Assembly (NCBI RefSeq): GCF_036884655.1
Contig: NC_088335.1
Span: 44,138,501-44,202,500, forward strand
Length of the DNA stretch: 64,000 bases
Source: Musa acuminata AAA Group
Taxonomy: Eukaryota; Streptophyta; Magnoliopsida; Zingiberales; Musaceae
Direction of reading: 5' to 3'
A model generated the notes under the pieces. It did no database searches and was not told where the DNA came from. It worked only from the letters and a program-made list of their open reading frames with translations. Below, piece after piece: positions 21,159 to 42,800 of this stretch. A program made the position numbers and the translations under genes. Numbering within the stretch: the stretch's first letter is position 1; each line of letters starts with the position of its first letter.

Positions 21159-23645
21159 TTAGTTAAACACAGAGGGATTTGTTGTTACACTGCTGACTTG
21201 GACCTCAAGCACCTGCAACCTATGCTCTAAGACATCAAGCTTCTCATTCAATGCAGCCAGCTTGCCTTTTGTTGTAGCCTCTGGAAAAGCATAAGAATGA
21301 AATCATGAAGAATCATAACACATGCATGGGTGCATTAATGAAAAAATGAGTTATTCTCATTAGATTTCAATAGCCTAGACTCTCTAATTAGGCCCAACAC
21401 ATTCATCATAGCCATGTGTGTTTTCGGTTTTCTATCTACGTATGTTTCTCATGATATCAAAAAAGTATTTGTAGAATGCCATGCACCAAAGACACCAGTC
21501 AGTCCAAGTATTAGAAGCAGCAAAAGATGTCATGCTTACAACTGATGCATATGGATGAAGAACAAAGATATAATCATCGAAAAAGGGAGTAAATTTAACA
21601 AGTTATATCCATGGGAAACCTCCTGCAATATTGAGTACTCATATCACAGCTTCAGATGAGGTAATAGCTTTCCTCAATCAAAGGATGCAGATGTCTAGCA
21701 ATTGAGTACTTTTATGTCCAAAAAAATGCTTGTAAGTGACATTTATGTCCACTCAAAGGGCATATCGATTTTTTTAAAAATTAAAAATTTAAAAAATATT
21801 TTCATTACGTTCAATGGCATATATGATGCTCACACATGAGCTCGAATTTGAGACTCATCACTTGTGCAACAATACACTAACCAATCCGAATGTCTCAACA
21901 GAGACAAAAGACATATTGATTTAGCATAAGGTGAAAAGTATGAAATTCTTGAAATGCAAGAAAGAATTAATCTGCCTCCTTCCAAGCATGTCTTAGTTTC
22001 TAATATCTCTATGGCGATGGATTCCTCTGTTACAAAGAATCCAGAATTGGCAAACCATCTACCACATCTACCTTGATGCCAATCAGACAATAATTTGTTA
22101 AGAACTCAATACACTTAATTCCAAATGAATTTAAATCCTTGGTAGGAATGCAATCTTATCCATTTTTGTTCAGTCATCTCAAATTGCCACTATGCTGCCA
22201 CCTAGCAACTTATTACTTATCCAAAATCTCCCACGACAAATAAAAATGTGGAAAATGTCTAGGGCAAGAAATACAAACTAAGCTAAAAGGACATCTAAGG
22301 TAATTTAATAGATATACATCATAAGCCTTGGCCTTGAGAACATAATAACATATAATGTACAACATAACTTATAGACCTACAAAAGCAGAAACAAATTTAT
22401 GTGACTGTAATTACATTGTTTTAGAAAACTAGAATAGTTTATTAAGATAACCTATTCTTGACCAAAATTATTGAACAAATGGAAATCTAATGTTGCCAAA
22501 AATTAACCAAATTTATTTTTATTATAGTTTTAGATAGTATGTTATAGCACTAAAAAAACACTCTGCCATATCATGACTTGCTGCCGCTCAACATCACCAT
22601 TTAAGCTTGAGCGTGGCATGCTAGATCTTTGCTCCATGCTTCCATGGAATAGGTGTTTAAACTTTATCCAATTATATATATACAACTTCTAATTAGATAT
22701 CTAAGCAGCTGTTCTTCTGAACTTTATTGTTGCTTTATGAAAGTTAAATTTTCTGCAAACAGAGAAAACAAGAAAAGTTGATTCTCCTACTATTCATGCC
22801 TGTACATAATCTAGAAAACAGCTACATCAAGTCATCGGCAGTGCACAGCCAAAGTTGGACTTCAGGGGTCCGGCTAATGGATTCAGACTTGTCCTCAGGA
22901 GTTTACATCCTACAAGAGCCTTCAGCATTTCTATTTTAGTTCTAGTGAGCATTTCAAAGATCAAAAGAAAGAGACTTAATCCAAGCTTCCTCAACTTCAA
23001 TAATGAAAATGCGCTAAAATATGTAGCTGAAATTTCTTCCCATTTATTCTACTATTTAGAGGTAACCATATTGTCCTTTCATCTTATTTTGGTCATTGAC
23101 AAGGTGACAATTCCCAAGCTTTTGCGAGCATCCTAACTTCGACCATTTTCCCTCTTTTTCTTTCTTTGCTTGCTTGACAATTGGCCAAAGACAGAAGGAT
23201 TACAAGACCTAGATCCTAAAGTATGCGGCATTAGCGATAATATCAGCATCTCAAAACAAATCCAACAAAAAGACGATGAATTGACCACGCCCTGAACCCA
23301 ATAAATTGAAGAATACATCCGCCGACAGTACCATTTCCGAATCCCCCCATCTTCCAACACCTGGATCCACATCGTCTCGGGGTCACGATTCCCATATCAG
23401 AGGATAGACTTCACTTGGTATCTCACGATCGAGGGGTTAATCTTGATCAGATCCCAAGCACAACCACCTAATTTGCATCAAAGCGAAACGAGAGAGAGAG
23501 AGAGAGACGGACCGAATTGGAGGAGGAAGTCAAAGAGGCGGCGAATGTTTAGGGAGATGTTGGCGATGAACTCGCGGTTCTCCCAGTCGGCCTGGACGGC
23601 GATCCCCACGTTCACCGCGTTCGTCATCCCTCCCGCCCTCGCCAT
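21159..23645 (-). CDS. BRK1: BRICK1, small subunit of the SCAR/WAVE actin-nucleation complex
   Basis: Two coding exons, 23513-23645 and 21159-21280, are joined across a 2.2-kb GT-AG intron. The join completes a Glu codon within LLQF-EATTKGK. The product has 84 residues, the normal size for BRK1/HSPC300. The start ATG at 23645 gives MARAGGMTNAVNVG, followed by IAVQADWENREFI and ISLNIRRLFDFLL, which are near-invariant in the family. The C-terminal half (KLAALNEKLDVLEHRLQVLEV) is an amphipathic coiled coil that packs with SCAR and ABI. The complex activates ARP2/3 at the cell cortex, shaping lobed and polar cells. An AG-rich stretch sits in the intron next to the donor. An in-frame ATG further upstream (23705) is judged to be in the 5' leader. 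Confidence 0.95.
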
Positions 23646-23899
23646 TCGATCTGAATCCGATCTGATCACAACAAACCAAACGAGGAGGAGGAAGGAGACC
23701 AGCAAGCAGCAGCAGATCAGCAGTAGCAGCTGCCTGTAATGAAGGATGACAGATGGAGAAGTTGGTGAATATATTTATCATTATAAATTTTGGTGATCCT
23801 CAAATCATTTTATAAATCCAAATTAGTTTATTTAAACTAATATTTAACTGACAACAGCTAACGAAGCAATAATATATTATGCGCAATATTTTATGTCCT

Positions 23900-23951
<52 letters not shown>

Positions 23952-24703
23952 CTTAATTTCAAATAATAAATGCAAAATTGATACTTAGTCAATTTGGCTT
24001 GAAGTGAAGGGTAGTTGGTGGCCGCTAGTGCACAGTTTGCTTGTCTTGAGGTGGTAACCCTTGATAGCAAGGTTCTGATGTGGTAACCATCATTTAGCTT
24101 GAGGTGATAATGATCTTTAACTCTTGATGGGAAGGTTCTGATATAGGAACTATCATTATCCCACCTCGAATATCATCTTTTTCGTTGTTTATTTTTGTTA
24201 TAAGATTATTTTTATAGCATTTTGCTATATTCTTTGCATTCGAGAGTAATTATCACCTGTGATCCATTCGAGAGTAATAATCCACTGCACCGACGTGGAT
24301 GCGAGGAAAGTGGACGCACGAAGTCTTACCTTTGAAAATACAAAGGTTCTCCGTGTGGGGCCGTTGACCATGGTGTCAATGGTCAACGTGACCACCTTAT
24401 CTCTATGTTGAAAAAGAATAAACAAGTCAAAGATACCAGGAAAAATTAGTTCAGACATTTAGGTTCACAGACACCCACGATTACAATCCTCCAGTTACTC
24501 CTAGCACGAAGTTAGATAACCATCAAGCTCCGCAGAATCCCAGAAAATTTACAGGCTTAGTTTACAGAAAGTAAGCAATCATCAACTCCAGCAGACAACA
24601 GCAATACAGAACCATCACACAACTGGTTTAACGATAATAGTCGAGAAGCAAATTGTTGCAGTGTTTCCCACAGAGGTGAACGTCTTGTCCTTGTATCAAG
24701 TAT
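23646..24703. other. Spacer between BRICK1 and eIF4A3
   Basis: This contains a long (AT)n microsatellite and, at 24000-24165, an imperfect duplication of TTGAGGTGRTAA...GGTTCTGATRT blocks. The BRICK1 promoter and the eIF4A3 3' UTR share this 1-kb interval. I see no gene. Confidence 0.5.
23906..23950. repeat. (AT)n microsatellite
   Basis: About 22 AT units, about 260 bases upstream of the BRICK1 start codon. Confidence 0.95.
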
Positions 24704-33515
<8,812 letters not shown>

Positions 33516-33635
33516 GATGACGAAGAAACCAGGAGATCGAGGTGGTGTTTCGGAGGCGAGGCGAGGGAGCGAACGAGAGGGACGACTCGAACCCTAGAAA
33601 CGTCACCCTTGGAGGCCTTTTTTCGAATTATCCAC

Positions 33636-33670
<35 letters not shown>

Positions 33671-34300
33671 TTTTTTAAGGAAGCGATTGGGTTGGAGGCA
33701 CAACTTACAGTTCTATGTAATGTTCAAAATCTGCTTCAATCGAGAAATAATGCAATCGATACTGTGTTACTATTGGTTGCGTCAATTATCTTGTATATTT
33801 GAAAACTAGTTTCGAATCAAAATATATTTGAAAATATTACTTTCTATAGTGTTATTATGATAACCATCAATTTAATAAAAAATATGTATAATAATAAACT
33901 CATGTTGATTAAATATATTGTATTAGTAATATTATGTATAATAATATTACATTATCTATTATGACTAAGAGAATGAAATAAAGTATATTCATATATTTAT
34001 TTATATAGACATACATAAAGGGCTATATCAACTTTTGAAACTGAACTGCCTCGATTAATATAAAAAATAATTGGATCAAATAAAAGTAATCATTTGATCA
34101 GTGTGCATACACATCATGTTGCAACGCTGCCAAGCAAGGTAATCCGGAAGTATAGAGTCAAGTAAATACAGGGCAATTAATATCAATAAAAAGAGCATTT
34201 ATTATCAAGATGAACAAATGCTAGTATTAAAAATGAAACAAAGCAGATCTTTATACACCCTAATTAAAATGAACAAAGTGGAACATCTAACAAAACTCAT
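33516..34300. other. eIF4A3 5' leader/promoter region and AT-rich spacer
   Basis: A (TA)n run lies at 33639-33668, 124-153 bases upstream of the eIF4A3 start codon. The rest is AT-rich with no gene signal. Confidence 0.5.
33639..33668. repeat. (AT)n microsatellite upstream of eIF4A3
   Basis: About 15 AT units at a distance from the start codon where a TATA element could sit. It may serve as or displace the core promoter. Confidence 0.9.
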
Positions 34301-34301
34301 T

Positions 34302-36727
34302 TTAACACCATCCATATCCATGTCCGCCGTTTATTATCCTCTCGTTATGCTGTTTCAAGCGTTGAATTATTTCTTCCAGAGAAGATGAAACTTCATTGCA
34401 AAAATTGACAAAATCGTACCATGTAATCTTGTGATGATGAGATGTATGACTCTCGTTGAAGAACTGATGGGAAGTCGGTCTTCTTTATGATACAATGTTA
34501 TGCTCATCCACACCAGTTCCAGGATTCATCAAGCAAGAATTGTCAATGGAAGATGAGCAATATTCAGCAAGTTGCCTCTGCCTATGGTTGTCCTCCCTTC
34601 TCCCTCTCCACCAAAATTGGGATACTGTGATCAAACAAGAGGCAGGAGTATCTGGTGACTGTTCTTGCATTTGCTAACTAGAATATAAAAGGTTTTCAAA
34701 TGGTTATCAGAAATTATACAAATGTAATATGAACAAACAGCAAGCTATGAACCCCAGCTGAGTGCAGTATGTTACATGGATCTTTTCTCACCATTGTAAT
34801 CCACTGAGTGGAAATGACAAGTCAAAACAATGTTGACTGAATTCCTTTTTTTTTGCTTAAAGGATCCTCTTATTGACTCCAATTGTGTATGTATTTTGCT
34901 TAAGTAGTCCGAAGCCTGAGCAAAACATGAAAGGATTGTGTTTTAGATCATAACCAATGTTCAACTTTGTTTAAGTTAATACTACAAATTTAATTGCACT
35001 AAATTTATTTCTTTTCGATACTCCAAATACTCAGATGAAACTTCTGAAAATAAATTCTAATCAATTACCTTCCGACTGTGCAAGGAAACAAAGTAAAGCC
35101 ACACATTGCCATTCATTCACAGGGATTGAATGAGAATATAGACATGCCACAAGAGAACTTATCAAAATGAAGGTATTAGAGACATGTATCGAGAAGATGA
35201 TATTTGTTAGTAGGATAAAACAGCAAGTATCAAATTTCTTGTCCTAGAAGATAAAGAAGATACAGGAAGTACGTACTAGTCCGGGCATGGATCGGTACAC
35301 GAATCGCTCTAGTTTCAAGTGATTCAGTACTATTGTTCCCCCTATTTCTCACGATGTCATTGTCGTTGTTGTCGCCGTTGTTAATGGGCATCGCCTGCCC
35401 ATTTACCTCTGTTTATCTCTCTAATACATATGCCTACCTCGTCTCCTCCACTTCTTCCTTCATCCTTCTCCTCCTCCATCGCACGATCTTCTTCCTCCAC
35501 TACTTCCCCTTCTTCTTTCTTCCTCCATTGCCTCCCTTTCTTTCTTCATCTTACACCTTCCTCCTCCTTAGTTCCTCCATCGCCCCTTTCTCTTCTCCCT
35601 CTTTTTCTTCCTCTTCGAAACAACGATACATACTGACAACGAGACACCAATACTGACTGATATGTACCCGTCTGACCAGGTCTAACCAGATCATCGGAAC
35701 GGGTACCGACAATCCTTGGCAACCTACACATAGCAATTTAGGCATCTTCTACTCATAATCTATATGTAACATGGTAACTTGCAACTTATTTCCACTTTCC
35801 TAGTTTATTAAATCACAATAAGAAGATTTTAAAACATCATGATCATTAAGAACTATTTTTAACATACCAGAGTACTGAATGATAATTACTGAGCCCAACA
35901 GCTTCGTTTGATATGCTGCTGCTGAAGTAGTTTTCTTGTCCTTTCCAAACACAAATTGTTTTAGGATGCCTAAGGCAGAAAAAACACCTATGTGGCAATA
36001 AATAATTAATCAAAAGATGTATATAAACCGCAACAATTACAAAAAGAGAAGAATAAGCATCAAAGTTGTATTACTATTATCCACCTGTGCCAGTTTGAAG
36101 TGATGTCGAAGACAAAATGCAGCTTAAAAATGATAATGTAAGCCCTTCTAAGGATTGCCCCTTTGACGACACATGAAACTAAACTCCTGCATCATGTTAC
36201 AAAACTTTCAGCAGGCTAGAACTTCAGGACAAATTTATAGGATCTACAAAATATTCAAAGATTCAATATGCTAACCAGATATGACTAAGCTACAAAGTTA
36301 TTTTTATTTTGATCCACGCTATATTTACCAAATTGCAGACATAAGACAGCAAGCATCTCATCATGAGAAAGACACATGGGCTATGCACCATATCTGTGAT
36401 AATGGAAGCCTTTACCGACTTTATAGCTCTGTAGAACTTGTTATTTATGGATGTCTGTTTCTTCTTTTTAATATGGGTTACCACCACACATTTCTAATTA
36501 AATTCTAAATATGCCCCCCTTTTACCCCACAAACATTCTAAACAGTCTGTCAGCAACCATGCCAAACCCATATTATCCCATTTTCAAGCTAAAAAGACAA
36601 AAAATTAAGCACAGTAAACAAACCTGAAAGGACTTTCAGGGCATGTTAGAACAAGGTCTGCAACTGATCCATTTTGGGAAACCATACTTCTCTGAGGTAA
36701 CAGTTTGGAGCTGAGGTTTAATGCCAT
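34302..36727 (-). other. Possible spliced exons downstream of the PPR gene (3' UTR or unknown small gene)
   Basis: On the minus strand, blocks 36624-36727, 36085-36186 and 35868-35969 are bounded by plausible splice sites (CAG/GTTTGT, TGCAG, ACAG/GTGGAT, TTAG, CTG/GTATGT). All share phase 2, so one open frame from the ATG at 36727 runs through them. Further on, 34302-34670 holds two open stretches in the same frame, separated by a single TAA near 34488. The second (about 60 codons) ends before 34302 and contains ITWYDFVNFCNEVSSSLEEI. No domain is recognised. The simplest reading is an intron-containing 3' UTR of the PPR transcript. An independent small gene or pseudogene is the alternative. 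Evidence is weak. Confidence 0.2.
35435..35725. repeat. Pyrimidine-rich block followed by a GGTAC-type repeat
   Basis: About 200 bp of TCC/TTC-rich sequence is followed by ACCAATACTGACTGATATG and GAACGGGTACCGAC. Similar C/T-rich blocks occur at 40290-40490 and, in reverse orientation, at 28680-28850. The latter is also next to a GGTCTGACAGG segment. This suggests a dispersed low-complexity repeat family. Confidence 0.4.
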
Positions 36728-36852
36728 GTCCTGAATTAATAAACAAGGCATAAAGAGCACCAACTACCCACGAGAGTATCAAATACAGGATCTGGAGCAA
36801 AATTTGATACATTTGCGCAGGCTAAAACCAACCGTTTTATTCCACATTTGAA

Positions 36853-39766
36853 TCAATTGGTGATCTCCCACTCATCAACAAGATCAAAATTCTGTGGTCG
36901 TGGGGCTGGTATGCTTCCTTGACCCCAACCTTTTTGCACTCTCTTTAGAAGTTTCATAGCTATTCCACTTCCATCATCTCTGCATATACAGGCATGATTA
37001 CAAAACTGTTATGATAGATTCAGTAAACAGTTAAATTGAAGAATAACTGTCAGGAGACCTATGTAGTGATTTCTAGATTGGCCTACTAAATACAGTTTCC
37101 TTGTTTCATAATTGAACTGTCATTTAAAGGAGAAGAAACCAAAACATGTAGATTGTCAAACCTTTTCATATTCACATGTGCCCAATAATATTTGAAGTTC
37201 CTAGAAATTGCAAACAAAAAGACGAAATAGAATATTTATACCTGTGTAGAAGATTGTGCCAATCGCTTCCAAGAGAAACCTCTTGCTCTTGCTTTTGCTT
37301 TTGATGTTTATTCTCTGAGTCACCATGTAGACGATCAGAAAAAGAAACCATGGATTCATCATGATGAGCTGCCATATCCATCATTTTCTCTGAAAGTTTA
37401 TCAGCCTCTTGTTTGTTTCCCTTCTTCCCTAGAGCATCAATCACTGGCATAAATGTTGCAGGATCAAACACATAACCTTTAGCAATCATTGTATTGATTA
37501 AACTGTGCCCATCATCTATGCTGTCTTCCTTGCAAAGTTCTTCAATAAGACTTTTGTACGGAAAATGCTCCAGGGAAAACTCCTTTTCTAGAGCGATTTG
37601 AAGAAGTTCCTTAGCCTCTGTTATCTTTCCATACATGAAACACTCGTTGCACATTAAGCTATAGAGCACTTCCTTTTGTCCACATGCAGTCAAAGCTCCA
37701 TGAAACATGGCTTGAGCTGCATCAAAATCAGAAATCTTGCAGAAAGCCCGGATCAACATGCTGAAAGAAGTTATGTTAGGAAGAATGGAATTATGAAGCA
37801 TCTCTTCTAGAAGTGAAGCAGCTTTATCTACCATTTCTCTATCACAGAGAGCATGGATTAGGTTATTATAAGTTCTAACATTTTTTGGGATTCCTTTTTC
37901 TTGCATTTCATTAATCAAGTCAAGTATTTCCTCTATTTGGTGTTTTTTACCCAAACCCCATATCAGTAAGTTGTATGTTCTTGTGCTTGGTCTGCATGCT
38001 TTTTTTTCCATGTCTCTTAGAACTTTAAAAGCTGATGACACCTTTCCCCGCTTACAAAATCCATGTACAAAAATGTCATAGATTATCGAATCCGGAGCAA
38101 CATTCCTCCCCATCATTTCAAGTAATAATTTCCTAGCTTCATCTAACCTTCCAGCCTTGCACAAGTGATTAATCAAAATTGAATAGGTGATTAGACCAGG
38201 GCAACATTTTTTCTTTTCATTTCTGTCATCCACCAAACCGAGGAATGCATTTCCAAGTTCACCAAGGGCTGCACTTCCATGCTGCCACATGCTATTAACA
38301 ATTTCAATTGCCTTATCCAATTTTCCATTTTCACACAAACCATTTATGACAATATTGCATGTTACGATGCCTAAACCATATCCTTTTTTATTCATCTCTT
38401 GTAATAGTTTCTCTGCCTCCAAAATCCTCCCCTCTTTCCACAAGTTTTGCAATAAGATGTTGCAAGTAAAACTGTTGGGAAAACATCCACTACTAGTCAT
38501 CTCATGAAGAATCTTGATGGCCCCTGATATATTCCTTCTCGTGCAGTACCAGTGGAGTAGACTGCTATAAGTTACCGGGTCCGGTGACTTTCCATTATTT
38601 TTCATCAAACTCATCACTGATCTAGCACTATAAATCATCCCTTCCTTACAAAGACCATCAATAAGAATGTTATAAGAGTATGAATTAGGTTCTATACCCT
38701 GTTGAACCATTTCTTCCAACAATTGTTGGGCCTCCAGCAGCCTTCCACACTTCACCAACCCTGACAGCCATATATTGTAACTCTGTAAACTTGTAAGGGA
38801 TCCACCAACTTTCATCAACTCCACCAAGGCCCTGGCTTCCTCCAGCATGCCTCCCTTACAAAATCCATCCAACATCAGATTAAATGTAATCTGATTCGGC
38901 CTTGGCAAACCCAACACATTATCCTCCTGCATGTCTCTGAAAATCTGGTAAGCCTCCAATACCTTACCTGCCTTACAAAGGGCAGAAATCCTAGAATTAA
39001 AAGTGACAACATTAGGAAAAAGACCATCTTTTCTCATCCGCTCAACCAACTTCTCAGCTTCACCAATGGACCCCTCCTTGCAAAAGCTAGAAATTAATGT
39101 ATTATAGATCACTATGTTTGGTGAGCGCCCGAGTCTCTCCATCTCATTCAGAAGCTCCACCGCCCTGTGACTGAGGCCTGCTTTACAGTACCTGCAGATC
39201 AAGAACCCGAAGCTGAACTCATCTGGCTGGCAATTCTTTAATGGCATATTATCGAACAACAGCCGGGCTTCCTCGATACGGTCAGAGTCGCATAAGGAAA
39301 AGATCAAAATATTGAACGTGTACGTCTCGGGGGCAACTCCAGCGAGAAGCATGTCTCTGTAGAGCACCTCGACGAGGTCGGCGCGATGGGCTCGGAGGGA
39401 GCACTTGAGGAGGCAGTTGTAAAGTCGGGTGGAAGGAGGGTGGGAGGGGAATTGAGAGCGGAGAGAGCGGAAGTGGGCGAGGGCGTCATCGAGGAGGCCA
39501 GCGGAGGCGGAGACGGAGACAAGGGCGGAGAGGGCAGTGCGAACAGCGGCCGGAGGGTGGCGAGGGAGGAGGATGAGGCGCCGAAGATGGTGAAGCTCGG
39601 GGAGCATGCGGGCGACGACGAGGAGGCGGGAGAGAGAGATAATGAGACGGAGAGGAGGGAGGGGCGCGGCGGGGGAGGAGAGGAGGTGCCTGAGGAGGCG
39701 CCACGCCAGGGCCGGGTTGCCGGCATTACGACAGAGGAGTTCGGCCGCTAGGGCGGAGGAGTTCAT
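36853..39766 (-). CDS. P-class pentatricopeptide repeat protein, At2g17140-like
   Basis: Exon 1 is 37242-39766 and exon 2 is 36853-36979; a GT-AG intron splits an Arg codon. The product has 883 residues. The chosen start (39766) opens MNSSALAAELLCRNAGNPAL. An in-frame ATG at 39862 would add 32 residues. A basic, Ala/Leu/Arg-rich N-terminus of about 90 residues suggests an organellar transit peptide. About 18-20 tandem 35-residue repeats follow, such as YNTLISSFCKEGSIGEAEKL and TYNLLIWGLGKKHQIEEI, the P-type register with no E/DYW tail. Exon 2 encodes a non-PPR tail (DDGSGIAMKLLKRVQKGWGQG) that I recall also ends At2g17140. P-class proteins bind organellar RNA for processing, stability or splicing. 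The target is unknown. Confidence 0.9.
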
Positions 39767-39862
39767 CGAGGCCTCGAGGCGGACACGCCTCCCTCCATTT
39801 TGGGCCCTTTTAAAAGCATCTGCAGGCGGTGGCTTGAAACACGCACCCATTGGCCTACCCAA

Positions 39863-42800
39863 TTCTTACCAAGCCAGTTAATAGTGCCACCCAATATTGT
39901 CAAAATCATTATAATGTAAATAAATTTATTTTTATTTTTGTGTACGATCTGTACAGATAAATATTAAAAGTAATCGTTGCCCAAAAATATTTTTAGACTT
40001 TTAGCGTAGTAAGTGGGCCACGTGGGCCTACAATGAGGTCCATACGGCTTCCAATAACAAGGCAGGTACGAACTTAGGTGAGTCCAACGACCTGAGCATG
40101 AAGGATGTAAATGCTCTTCGTTCCTTAATTCTCAGTTGAGCTATTCTTTTGATAGTTTTTAATGATTTTTACAAGAGGAGTTGGTTTTTTTTTATGTTTT
40201 GACCCAAATATCTCTAATAAAATTATTTTAAAAAATGATTATTACATTTAATTGAACCATATATTATTATTTGATTTTTTTCAAATTACCCATCACCTTC
40301 GCTTGTCGCCTCTGCCTCCGCCTCCACTTCCATCGTCTTCTCCCTTTTCATCCTTCTCTCGGCTTCCTTCCCTTCCCACTCAACTTTCGTCACCATCTCA
40401 TTCTCTCACTCATCGCCTCTTCTCATTCTCCCTCACTCTCTCCTCCTTTTCCTTATATTTTTCCTTCTATTTCTCCTCCTCCTCATATTTTACTAGAAAA
40501 ATCGTTATGTTTTGTACTTAATTACACATGGTTAAAAAATATATTTTTATATAAGATTATCATAAATTTATCATAAAATCAAAATTATTCTACATATGAA
40601 AACTCAAGTTATAGTTCACAAAAAATATATTAATTTCTATACAAAATTATTCTAAATTATCCAAAAGAAGCTATTACACATAAGCTAAACTCGGATTATA
40701 CTTGAGTTACACTCGTTCATGGGACATGTTAATAAATATATTAATTTTTATCAAATTAATCCTAAATTCATTATAAAACTAATCACAAAACCTTAATTCC
40801 TATTTTCTATTTCATATATTATTTTAATTACACTCAATATTGAAATAAGTTAAAGTTGATTACCTAACTCATTTTAAAACTAATATTTTTATCGTAGATA
40901 TGTTTAAGATAATTATTATCAAATTTTAAGAATTCTACTAAAATAATAATTCTAACCAAAATTATTTATTTTTTATTTTATGATGAATTTAGAATAAGTT
41001 TATATAAAAATTAATATATTCTTAATAGATCTCCAATATAACTCAAGGGTATTTTGATTATAACCTGAGTATAACTTGAATGTAAAGAATACGGATCTAC
41101 TTGATTTGAAGGGATCTGACCAAGGGCATTAATTGTGATTTTTGAAAAAAAAAAACCTCTTATAAAAATAAAAAAATTGAGCCTCATTCTTATAATTCAT
41201 AATTTTTTAAATAATAAATTATATTTTACTATTCATAACCCATCTATATTTATTTTTTTATTTTTTCATGTCTTTTGGGTTAATGCAATATATGAAAGTA
41301 GTTAAGAGAAGGAAGAGCAGGAGAAAAAGAAGAAAAGAAAAAAAAAGATTATAGGTAAAGAGGGAAAAGATTTTATTATAATTAAGTTATAGATTGAAGA
41401 TAGATATGTTTGGAATAAATTAGAAATATTTAAACATCTTAATATGAGGTTGTAAATAACAAAAAAAGAAAGAAAGAGGATTGTAAATAATCTCTTTTCA
41501 GTGATTGCTATTAGTTGCCCGTACAATAATAGCTTTCCTCTATGGCTGCCATCTTGAATATGCTGTATGATGTTTTTATATTAAACTTCAATATATATTA
41601 ATCTATTTTTATTATTAATCGAAGTTAAATTATTTCAAAATAATAATTTAATTTTATCAAATATCAATATCTCCAAACCAAGGATATAGGTAGATAATGC
41701 TATTGGGATAGTAATAATGTGTGGTGCTTATAGGAAGTTGTTCTTTATTTACATTTTTGTGATCGTTATTAACTTGCTATTTAAACAATCTACATTTACC
41801 TTCAATAATACTAATTAGTGATAACTACCCAACAATCATAAGTTTAACATCACTCCTCTCCCCACTTGTCCTATACTTATTTATGCTTCAATATCTTTCT
41901 TTGTTTGACAGAAAATCCAAATACTAATGAATCTTTTATCATCTTTCAAATTTAAAATATTAGACTTAAAAAGAAGATACATTTTTTATTTTAAATATTT
42001 TTTCCTCTCTATTTTTATTTTTTTCCCATGTTTCAAAAATAACAAAGGTATATTAAATGAACACTATTGAATCAAACAAAAAATTAAGCAAGTTCAAAAT
42101 AAATAATAACAAGTAAATTAAATAATATTAATATATAAATAAAAATTAATATTAAAATTATAGATTTAAAAAATATTATAAAAATAATAATATTATCGCA
42201 AAAGAATGACACAATTGCAACATCATAATTTCAGCTTAAATTAATCAAAAATAAAAAAATCCAATATTTAAGAGTTGAATTAATCAGGATTAGATATTCT
42301 GATTACTAAAAAAACAGAAAAATTAATCAATCAGGGCTTCATTCAATGTTAAAACTAAAATATTTTTTATTATAATAAACCTAAGTTATTTGAGGTTTTG
42401 TTCAAAAATAGTGTAACTCACATCCCATGCTCTTAAAAAATTTTGTAAGTTATTTATAAGGTTTTTCTAAAAATTTAAAAATTTATGAAAAATATGAGTT
42501 ATAATATTTTTTAATAGGGTTGCAATGTTTTTGAATAGGGCAAGAAAAATGTAATATAAATTTTAAAATAGTGTAAATGAGGTCATAAAAAAATACCAAA
42601 AATATTATGAAACTCTAAAAATATCCAATGCAACCCCATTAAAAAGCAATTTAGTTTAATTCAACTCTCAAAAGTTTGGATTTTTTTTAATTTTTGGTTA
42701 ATTTAAGCTAAAATTAAAAGGTTGTAATTATACCATTCTTTTGTCATATTTTTATAGTATATATATATTTGTAACTTTTATATTTTCACTTTTACTAGTA

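Noticed and set aside
35333..35656. Ser/Phe/Leu-rich frames
   Set aside because: Low-complexity pyrimidine-rich DNA with no domain.
39767..39862. Upstream in-frame ATG of the PPR gene
   Set aside because: The added 32 residues (MGRPMGACFKPPP...) look unlike a transit peptide start. The ATG at 39766 gives the usual short leader. The upstream start cannot be ruled out.
39386..39881. Two long plus-strand frames opposite the PPR N-terminus
   Set aside because: They are antisense shadows of a GC-rich coding region whose minus-strand frame is a clear PPR protein.
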